From positions 4,355,001 to 4,419,000 of the forward strand of contig NZ_CP025113.1 in NCBI RefSeq assembly GCF_002831585.1: DNA of 64,000 bases, written 5' to 3'. Position 1 is the first letter of the stretch. Every line of letters begins with the position of its first letter. The position numbers and the translations under genes are program-made. This DNA is from Bradyrhizobium sp. SK17 (GTDB lineage: Bacteria > Pseudomonadota > Alphaproteobacteria > Rhizobiales > Xanthobacteraceae). Below are positions 35,056 to 45,300 of the stretch, piece by piece. The notes beneath the pieces are model-generated. The model saw nothing but the letters and a program-made list of their open reading frames with translations. It searched no databases and was not told the origin of the DNA.

Positions 35056-35379
35056 GACGCCACGCCTTTGATATCGATGTGCTTCTTCTCGACCGTCTCG
35101 GGTGTCGGCGGAAAGCCGCGGTAACGGCAAGATGCCGTCCACCGGGCCGTGTGGAGTGTGTTCGGCTTCAATGACGTCGGCGTAACAACAGTCTCCGCTC
35201 CGCGCGCATGACGACAATGTGCAGTTGTGATTCGTGTTCACCGATTTGACGCATACAGGCTGCCGCGCGTAGCTTTTTGCCTTGCGCGCGAACGAGGGCT
35301 TGCAACGCACACGGGCCTGACGCAGTTTGATTGTGGCACGCGTTGATGACGGCCTGTCGAGGGCTGCGCAGGGAAGCGC
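35056..35379. other. Divergent intergenic region, promoters not resolved
   Basis: These 324 bases separate the leftward secretin operon from the rightward GspC/GspN-like gene and must hold promoters for both. I see no convincing consensus promoter, operator dyad or small gene. Confidence 0.5.
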
Positions 35380-35961
35380 ATGAGCAGATCCATAAGCAGC
35401 AAAACTGGGAACGGCAGAACGAGCGGCAGGCGCATGTCGATCGCGCGGCAAATGCAGATGCAAGTGTCGATGGCCGTCGCGCTTTGGCTGTGCGCGCCGT
35501 TCGCCTACGCGGCAGACGCGCCATCGACCAACGGGGCTGTCGCCAACAATCCGGTGCAGTTGCAGCCGCTCCAGCAGCTGAATGCGACCACGGAGCACCC
35601 GCTGTTCTCGCCGACGCGACGGCCGCCGCCGAAGCCGGTCGCGGCTGTGGCGCGGCAGGAACCACCGCCGCCGCCACCTCCGCCGCCGAGCGTGGTTGTG
35701 CTCGGCATCGTCAGCGAGAACGGCGATGGGCGCGCCGCGATCCGCGCTGGCGGCAACGGCGACAAGGTCATCCGCGTGCGCACCGGCGACGATGTCAGCG
35801 GCTGGAAGGTCGAGCGGGTCGAGCCGCGCCGGCTGGTCCTGACCCAGGGCGAACGCTCGGTCGATTTCGGGCTGTTTGACAGTGCTGCAAAGGCGGCAAA
35901 GGCCGCAAAGCCGCCGGAACGCCGGATCCCGCGGCCGAAGGTCTCAGCCCCTGGCGGCTGA
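35380..35961 (+). CDS. GspC/GspN-like inner-membrane or periplasmic T2SS protein
   Basis: This 193-residue protein has one N-terminal hydrophobic segment (MAVALWLCAPFAYAADA), then the segment HPLFSPTRRPPPKP, a run of prolines, and a small beta domain (VVVLGIVSENGDGRAAIRAGG...GWKVERVEPRRLVLTQG) that resembles the homology region of GspC, the protein that links the inner-membrane platform to the secretin. Alphaproteobacterial relatives are often named GspN. ATG 35380 has AGGGA close upstream; ATG 35434 would give a more classical signal. It ends with an Ala/Lys/Pro-rich tail. It is transcribed away from gspD across a divergent region. Confidence 0.7.
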   Translation: MSRSISSKTGNGRTSGRRMSIARQMQMQVSMAVALWLCAPFAYAADAPSTNGAVANNPVQLQPLQQLNATTEHPLFSPTRRPPPKPVAAVARQEPPPPPPPPPSVVVLGIVSENGDGRAAIRAGGNGDKVIRVRTGDDVSGWKVERVEPRRLVLTQGERSVDFGLFDSAAKAAKAAKPPERRIPRPKVSAPGG

Positions 35962-36314
35962 CTCCGCAGCCAGCGACGAGCGCAACGGCATTCGAGTCAT
36001 CGTTTCGCGCTTCGCTGTAGGCTCTTGAATTACTGCCGGGTTTTCAGTTCACCGTGACCGCCGGTTCTGGTTCTCCGCATAGTTGAAAAATTTCTTCATC
36101 GAGGCGCTTCGCGTTAGGCCGCCTCAAACTGTCTTACAGAGTGGAGAGGCGTCCCGAGTTCGTCGGGCGCGTCCGCTTGGATGTGAGCGGGCGCACCGAT
36201 GGCCTTGCGCGCTTCTGGTCGATCTGTCGGCATCGCGCCAGGCTGAGTTCCGGCATGGCCGATGCGTTGTTGTGGATGCTCGATTCGTATCACTTGCTGC
36301 ATTGAGAGGCCTGC
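35962..36314. other. Intergenic region before the giant exoprotein gene
   Basis: These 353 bases hold the likely leader of the giant gene, with a good ribosome site GAGAGG six bases before its ATG. I see no clear sigma-70 promoter or dyad; an AT-rich stretch at about 36078-36100 (TAGTTGAAAAATTTCTTCATC) is the most promoter-like part. Confidence 0.45.
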
Positions 36315-39300
36315 ATGAATTCGCTACCCCGCGCTCGTCCCGGTTCGCGCCGCACTCTGTTTCTGGCCGGCGTGAGTTCGGTCGCGATCGCGGTGAGCTC
36401 GTCCGCAAGCGCACGCCCGTTTGGCACGTGGGGGGTGAACACCGCGGCGACGCAGGTGGCGACGGACGCGGCGCAGGTCGCGGCACAGCAAGCGCAACAA
36501 GCGGCCCAGAATAGCCAGCAGTCGTTGATGCGCGCGACGCGGGCGATCCAGGCCTTGCAGGCAATGCAGACCCAGGCGCGAAGCGTTGCCGCGAGCGCGC
36601 CGAGCACGATCCCGAACGGCCTCAACGTCGGCGGCCTGGTGCCGGACAGCGGCCTCAAGGCGACCGGCATCGCCAATCCCGTCACCACCTGGGTCGGCGC
36701 CAACACGCCGACCCAGACCACGAGCGGCGGTAAGACCACCGTCAACATCGACCAGACCCAGCCGCAGGCGCTGTTGAACTGGCAGTCGTTCAACGTCGGC
36801 ACGGGTACGATTGTCAATTTCAACCAGCGTAGCAACGCCAGCTGGGCCGCGCTCAACAAGATCGCGGCGGGCGCCTCGCCGAGCCAGATCCTGGGCTCGA
36901 TCAAGGCCGATGGCAGGGTCTACCTGATCAACCAGAACGGCATCATCTTCGGCGGTACCAGCCAGATCAACGTCAACACCCTGATCGCCTCGACGCTTGA
37001 TCTGGACCCCAGCTTGACCGGGAGCAATTACAAAGCCTACCTGCAGGGCGGGCTGTTCCAGAGTTCGCTGCCAGCAGGAGTGACGAACGGACTGAACGCT
37101 GCGGTCTTCAACCAGGGCAACAATGGCAAGATCGTCGTCCAGCCCGGCGCCGTGATCGACACCATCGGGCAGGTCACTTCGAGCGGAAACGGTGGCTATG
37201 TAGCGTTGCTTGCCGACGGCGGCATCAGCAATGCCGGCAGCATCACCACCCAGAACGGCCAGATCATCCTCGCCTCGGGCGGAGCCGTGACCCTGGTCAC
37301 GCCGACGGCGAGTGTTGTTGGCGTCAAGACAGCGATGCAGGTGCTCACCGGTGGATCGGCCACTCCGGTGGCTGGTAGCGGCGTTGTCCGCAACGAGACG
37401 ACCGGGCTGCTTGTCTCCAACGACGGCGCCGTCACGCTTGCGGGCGGATCGATCAGCCAGCTCGGCGCCATCGTCGCCACCACCAGCACCACGCGGACGG
37501 GCTCGATCACTCTGAGCACGCTGTGTCAGCTCGGTTGCGGGAACGGCACTGACGGCAACGTTGTGCTGGGGGCGACGAGCCTGACCTCCATCCTGCCGGA
37601 CGAAGCCAGCACCACGCTGCCTACCTCGACCGTCAATTCAACCACCACGGCGAATGGCACCAACGGTGCGACCGCCCCGTATTTCCAACAGGTGTTGCAG
37701 CCGCAGATCAACATCAGCGCTCAGGGGAATGTCGACGTCCAAGGTAGCGGCGCAGGTCTCGGCGGCGCGCTGATCAAGGCGCCGGGCGCGGCGCTCACCA
37801 TCAGTGCCGGGAGCGGCGGCACGACGAACACCGTCCTGCTCGAACCGGGCAGCACCATCGATCTCTCCGGCATCGCCGGCGTGACCTTGCCGATGTCGAC
37901 CAACCTGGTGACTTTTAAGATCACTGCGGCCGAGGTGGCGGACACGCCGTTGGCGCAGGGCCTGATCGGCCAGACGGTGACCATCGATCTGCGCCTGAGC
38001 GGCACCCGCGCCGACGGCTTCCAGTGGGTCGGCTCGCCGATCCTCACCGCGGCCGGCTATGCCGGGCTGATCCCCCAGAGCATCGACCAGATCCTCACCA
38101 GGGGCGGCACCCTCAACACGTCGGCGGGCAACGTGATCCAGCAGCCGGGCTCCGTGATCAACGTCTCCGCCGGCTACGTGCAATATCTCGGCGGTATCAT
38201 CAACACCACGCGGCTGCTCGGCGCCGACGGGCGCACCTACAACATCGGCAATGCCAATCCCAACATCTCCTATGTGGCGATTGCCAACGGCTTCGTGGTC
38301 AACCATCCGCGCTGGAATGTCACCGAGGTCTATGTCAGCCCGCTCGGAGGCTCCGGCGCGTATTATGAGGCCGGCTACATCGCCGGCGCCAATGCCGGCG
38401 CCGTCAACGTCACTGCCAGCGCCCCGATTCTCGAAGGCGATATCGTAGCCGACGTCACCGCCGGCAAGCGCCAGCGCGCAGGCCTCGATCCGATGCCCAT
38501 CGGCGGTTCGCTGGGCGTCAGTTTCGTCGGGAATGGTGGCCCCAGCGCGTACAATGTGGCGCTCGAGCCGCAGGCGGACGCAGGGCCGGATCCATATGGG
38601 CTGAGCACCTTCAGCTTTGCCAATGCGTCGACCTGGACGCCGGCGCTGACCAACGGCATCTTCCCGCTGTTCTCTGATGTACTGTCGAATGCCTCGCTCA
38701 ACGCGATCTCGATCAAGGGCGCGAGCCAGCTCAACATGCCGACGGATGCAGTGCTGGTGGTTCGACCTGGCGGAAGTATCACCCTCGACGGGGTGTCGAC
38801 CATCGACGGTGTGCTCAGCGCGCCGGGCGGCAACATCAGCCTGACCGGCTTCACCTATGGTGCCAAGACGCCACCGCAACAGCCGCCGACGCCGGCGCTG
38901 GTGATCGGGCCCAACGCGGTGCTGGACGTGCACGGCCTCTGGGTCAATGATACCGGTCTGTCCGCGGATCGGTTCCAGGGACCGGCCTACGTCAATGGCG
39001 GTAGCGTGAGCATTGCGACAGTGGCCGCAAGCAACGGGCCAAGTTCGGAAGATGGCGCTTTCACGGACGTCACCCAGAGCATCGTGTTGACACCCGGCAG
39101 CGTCATCGATCTGTCCGGCGGAGGCTATGCCGGCTTGACCGGCAAGCTCAAGACCGGGTCCGACGGCCTCCCGATCGGCAAGGGCGGCAGTTTGACTTTG
39201 ACAACCTATCTCGGCGGATTTCCCGGCAGGATCGCGGGCAACGGTCAAGGGACCAACCCGTTTAACGTCGTCCCGCACGGCACCAACCCGGACGGCAGCG

Positions 39301-42300
39301 TCAACCATCCAAATCAAGCCAATATAATTCTGGGCGCTACGATCTACGCAGGCGGCTTTGACGGTGGTGGCACGCTGTCGCTGCAAGTGCCGACGGTCGT
39401 CATCGATGGCACGGCCGGACAGGTTACGTCATATCTCTCCGGTGCAACGGCCAATGCGCTTGCCGACGTCGCGGTTTCCGGCTTTGCCGTATCGGACGCC
39501 AAGGCCGGCCAGCTGGTTCTGCCGCCCTCATTCTTCACCGGCGCCTTCTCGCAGTACACGCTGTCCGACATCAACGGCGGCTCGACCGTCACGGCCGGCA
39601 CGCAGCTGGTGTTGCGGCAGACCAATTTCTTGCCCACCGGCCATGAGATGCAGATCCCGACTGGGACGTTGGTGCGCAGCTTTGTATCGGTCGGGCAGTT
39701 GCTGGACGGATTGCGCCAGCCGGTCGGTCTGACCCTGAATTCCCAGACCGGCATTCTGGTTGACACCGGGAGCAGCATCGTCACCGATCCGCAGGCGACC
39801 GTCACCTTGAATGCTGCGGCGATCGCGCTTTCAAACGGTGGCACGGGCACGTTCGCGGCGACCACGGTCCTCGGCAGCATCGTCGCGCCGGCCGGTACCA
39901 TCAACATCTCCGGCAACGGAGTCCGGATCGGCGCGACCGCCGATCTCGATGTCAGCGGCACCTTCGTGCCCAATCCTCAGGTGGTCGCCTATTCCACCGG
40001 CACGGTGCTGGGTGGTGGCACCATTACGCTTGCAAGCACATTTGTGAACGCGACTTCGGACAACGTCCCGGTCGTGGTGGAGCCCGGAGCCCGGTTCGAT
40101 CTGCGGGGCGCGGCGGTTTCGGCTGCCAGCAGCCTGATCCAGCTGCCGCAGGGCGGGGTGGCGCCGCGTCTTGTGGGACAGGCAGCCTGGAGCAATGGTG
40201 GCAGCCTGCAGTTGCTCGGTACCGAGCTTTACTTCGCCGGCACGGTCGACGCATCTGGCGGCGCGCCGCTGGCGTCCGGCGGCAGCTTGACGATCGGGAA
40301 CGCCAACAACTTTCCCACCGCGATCGTGATCGAGTCCGCTGGAGTCGTTGGGGCAAATCTGCCGGCCCCGAATGGATCGCTCACACCGGGGGTATTCATC
40401 GGCGCTGATACGCTCAGCGGCAGCGGCTTCGATTCCGTCACCTTGAATACGCAAACCATCGCATTCGCGGGTTCGATGAACGTAGCGATCCCCGGTGCGC
40501 TGACACTGAATGCAAGTTTCGGAAATATCGTGCTGCTGCCGGCAAGCAGTGGGCTGCTGCCGTCAGGCGTTGATCTTAGCAACTCCAGCAATAATTTCGG
40601 GCTCGGCAGCATCCCGAGCATCGGCGGCGCGGTCGTGAACCTCGATGCGGGCTATGTTCGCGTTGTCGGAAAGACCACTCCTGGGACGTTTGCGGTCCCG
40701 CAGGTTGCCGACGGCACGCTGAATATCTCGGCTCGGTGGATCGACCTGCAGGGCGCGATCGCGCTCGACAACGTCGTCAATACAGGTTTCACCAGCACAA
40801 GCGCGATCCGGCTGTTGCCCGACAACTATGGCGCGATCGGCAGCAGTAACAGCAGCGGTCGATCGACCTTCGTCGGCGCTCTGGTCGTGCCGGGCAACCT
40901 GACGTTGCGGGCGGCCGAGATTTATCCGGTCAGCAATACCGACTTCGTCTTGATGTCGACCGGCACACAGGGCTCCTCCAGCACCATCACCATCGTGCAG
41001 AACGGTGTTGCCACGGCACCACTGTCGGCGGGCGGCGGCATCATCGTCAGCGCGCAGACCATCGTGCAGAACGGCACGCTTTGGGCACCGCTCGGCAGCA
41101 TCGTCCTCGGCGTTACGGATGCCAGCCAGGTTCCGGCCGGTTTCGGGAACATCTCCGGTCTGATAGGTGCGGGCAACTTGTTTGTTACAGGCGCGTTCGC
41201 GCCGACCAAGAACGTCACGTTGGGGACGGGCAGCCTGACCTCCGTCTCGGCGGCCGGCCTTGCGATTCCGGATGGCTACACCGTCGACGACACGACCTGG
41301 TACCGGGGCACGTCCGGTAACGCAAATGTGCCGCCGGTGCTGACGGCGCCGCCGGCCAAGTCGATCAGCCTGTTTGGCACCACCGTCACCACCAGCTCCG
41401 GCGCGGTGCTCGACCTCAGTGGCGGCGGCGACATCTATGCCACCGAATATGTGGCGGGCACGGGCGGTACGCGCAATGTGCTCACGACCTACCAGCAGAA
41501 CCCGGCAACCGCCGCGATCACGCCGACCTATTCCGACGGACGGCAGGTCTATGCGCTGGTGCCGAGCTATCTGGCGAATGTGGCCGCGTACGATCCCAAC
41601 TTCGCCGACACCCCCTATTGCTCCGGCACGGCGGTGCCGCCCGGCGCCAGCGTACCTTACGCCAACGCGATCAGCCCGGGCCAGTCGGTGACCATCGCCG
41701 GCGGCAACGGCATCCCGGCCGGTACCTATACGCTGCTGCCGGGCATGTATGCGACATTGCCCGGCGCTTACCGCGTCGTGCAGGTGGCGAACAATGTCAA
41801 TCCGGGCGCGGCCAAGAGCTTCACCAGCCCGGACGGCTCGCAATATGTCACCGGCACCCTCGGCAATTCGCTTACCGGCGCGCAATCGTCGCAGTCCGCC
41901 ACGTTCCAGCTACAGTCGCAGGCGGTGTGGTCGAGATATTCGCGCATCGACATCACCTCAGGCACGACGTTCTTCCGCAACCAGGCACTCGCCGCGGGCA
42001 AAGCTCCGCCGCCCTTGCCGATCGACGGCGGCGTGCTAGTGCTCGGTGCGATCGACTCCCTCAACCTGGCGGGCAAGAACCTGTTCGGACCCGGCACCAG
42101 CAGTCTCGCGCCAGGCCTCGTCGGTGGCGGCGGCCAGGTCCAGATCGGCGGCAGCAACATCCTGATCCTGGCTGGCGACAAGGCAGTGCCGGCGGACGCT
42201 TGCCTGAGCGGCAGCGCGCCCGGCTGCACGAGCTCGGCGAAATACCTTGTGCTCGATGCCGACCAGATCAGCGGCCTCGGTGCATCCTCGGTGCTGATCG

Positions 42301-45300
42301 GCGGCACCGCCCAGGTCGTCAATGGCGTCCAGAACATCGCAGCCACCGCACTCAATCTCGAGATCCTGACCGACGCGGCGCATCCGCTCACGGGCCCCGA
42401 GCTTGTGCTGGTCTCGTTGGGCGGCGGCGGCCGGGGCGTGGTGGTCGATGCCGGCAGCGTGGTGCGCGCGATCGGCACGGTGCCCGGCGGCACCGATCGT
42501 GACATCAGCTTCGGCGCCAATCCGGTCGCGCAGTACAACAATGGACAGCTGACCGGGTACACCGCGGGCGTGACCGGTGACGGCGCGATGCTGCGCGTCT
42601 CCAACGGCACCGCGGTGAACGTGACGCGGTACTTCGTGCCTGGCCAGTACAGCGGACCGGGCACGCCGCCGAGCAGCTCGACGCCGCAGGGCGCCTTCTC
42701 CATCGGCGCTGGCGCGGTCATCGACGGCGGCAACGCCCTTACGCTGGACAGCAGCGGCAACGGCGCGCTGGCCTCGAGCGCCGTCCTGACCGCGAGGAAC
42801 TACGATATCGCCGGTTCGGTCATCAATGTCGGCGGCGGCTCGTCCGGCGTCGTGCTGAACACTGCGGTGCTGGCGAACTTCAACGACGCGGTCTCGGTCC
42901 GCCTGCGCAGCGCATCGGTGATCAATCTGTATGATGCCGGCGGGCTTCAGATCGGCGATGCCAGTCATCCGATCGGCACACTGACCTTCGACAGCGCCGG
43001 GCTGTACGGCCAGGGCGGCGCCACCACCGTCAACGCCGGCAACATCGATCTCGCCAACAGCCGCGGCGTTACCGGGACGGGCATCGCCGGCGCCGGCGGC
43101 ACGCTGACGCTGAACGCCAGCGGGACCGTCACCGAGGATGTCGGCGCCAAGAGCTTGGGCGGCTTTGGCCAGGTCACTCTGAACGGTGGCCAGGCCATCG
43201 CATTCACCAGTGCTGGCAACCTGGATGCCGGCACGGCGAGCGTGCTGCTGTCCGCACCGGTGATACTGGTCAACGCTGGCGCCAGCCAGTCGCTGGTCAG
43301 CCGCGGCGCCGTGAGCCTGGTCACCGGTCCAGGCACTGCGCCCGCGAGCATCGCCTCCAACATCGGCGGCGCGCTCTCCGTCACGGCTGCGTCGATCTTC
43401 GATGCCGCGGTCATTCAAGCGCGGTCCGGCAATCTCAGCCTCATCGCGACCGCCGGCGACGTCGCGCTCGGCGCGGGTGCATCGATCGATGCCTCCGGTT
43501 CGCGGGTGATGGTCCTTGACGTCGTCAAGGATTCGCCTGGCGGCAAGGTGAAGCTGGTGTCGAACACCGGCAATGTGACCATCGACCCGCAGGCGACGGT
43601 CAACGTCGCATCCGCCGGCATCGGTTTCGCGGGCTCGCTTTCGATCCAGGCGGCAGGCAGCGTGATGCTGGGCGGCACGCTCGACGGGCACGCCGCGTTC
43701 AAGGATCTCGGCGGCAACTTCACGCTGAACGCCGGCAGCCTCGCCGCGGGCAGCCAGTTGCCGGCGAGCTTCACCGGCAGCATCGCGGTCACCCTGCAGC
43801 AGGGCGACATCGTGATCGGATCGGTTGCCAACGCGCTGGCGCCGGCCTTGAACGCCGGGCAGATCACGCTCACGGCGAGCAACGGCGGTGTCTACATTTA
43901 CGGCAGCGGCGATGTGAGCAATCCCGCCAACCAGGTCACCACGCTTGATGCCAGCGGTCTCAACGGTCAGATCACGCTTTACGGTGCGAATGGCGTGGTG
44001 ATCGGGGCCGGAACCCGGCTGACCGCGGCCTGGGTCAAGGACGATCCCTCGAATCCGAATTATGGCAACGGCACCTCGATGCTGGTGCAGAACGGCGGCA
44101 CCATCAAGCTCGGTACCACCGGCACGCCGGACGGCACGCTGAATACGACCTATGGCTATGAGAACGTGTCTTCGTCCGGTGTGATCACGGTGGCATCCAA
44201 TGTCACCTTCGATGTCAGTGGCGGGGCAGGGGGAACCAATATCTCGAACACCGGCGGACAGGTGATCCTGCGCGCCCCGCTCCTGAGCGATGGCACCGTC
44301 AATATCAGCTTCAGGGGCAATGTCGTCGACAGCAGCAACGGCGGCAAGCCCGGCGCTGGTGTTGTGGTCAATGCCTATGCAGTGTGGAGCACCAAAGACA
44401 GTCCGGCCGAGCTCGACAAGCATTTCGACGGCATCATCGATCCCGCCGGCTTCTATGCGCGGCAGACTGACGGCACGCCGATACAGGTTGTCTTCCCGAC
44501 AAGCCCGGACGGCACTGCGTCGATCTATCCGATCTCGACCTACGACAACCCTGCTGCCGGTGCCTACACCCCTCACGTCAATTTCTACCAGAACACGCTG
44601 GTCGGTTTCGTGCAGGGGTTCAGCGTCCGCCCGAGGGATTCCGGAAGCTTCGGCAATGTCCAGAACGTGCACTACCGCCCCGAGATCGCTCTGATCAATC
44701 CGAACGCGACGATCAACGGCGGCAACATCACGGTCGCCAGCAACTGGAATCTCGGCGGCGTCACGACGCTGGCCACCGCGAGCCAGAATGCACCCCTGAC
44801 CAACTACCAGCCGGCCTATCGCACCAGCGTCGGCGAGCCCGGCGTGCTGACCTTGCAGGCCATCAACAACGTCGTCATCAACGCCACGATCAGCGACGGC
44901 TTCTATGAATCCTCCAGCGCATTCGTGACGGATCCCTCGACCCAGGCCGATCTCGTCGCCAATCTGATCGCCAACAATCCCGCCCAGCAGCCGAGCACCG
45001 GGATCTACGAATTCAACACGACTTCGGCGGCGAGCCTGATGGCCATCGTCCCCGGCGTCAACAATGGCTCGTTCTCCTACAATTTTGTCGCTGGCGCGGC
45101 GATCGGAAGCGGCGTGCCTCCGGCCAATCCCAATGCCGTGATCCCGCTCCCGGACCCAACCTCCGTCAGCAATCCGCGCGGCAGCGTCATCATCGACGGG
45201 CACACCGCGTACGTCAGTTCATTTGGCACCTATGATTCCAATTTTAACTTTGTCTATCCGACGATCGTCATCCCGACCCTCGTGCGCACCGGCACCGGCG

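Noticed and set aside
35062..35598. N-terminal extension of the phosphatase-like protein by ~180 residues
   Set aside because: The upstream codons overlap the GspC/GspN-like gene on the other strand and would bury the signal peptide that begins at ATG 35055.
42036..45203. Open frame of 1,055 codons on the minus strand inside the giant exoprotein gene
   Set aside because: It is antisense to a clear haemagglutinin-like coding sequence, has Arg/Asp/Ala-rich low-information composition and no motif; a by-product of high GC.
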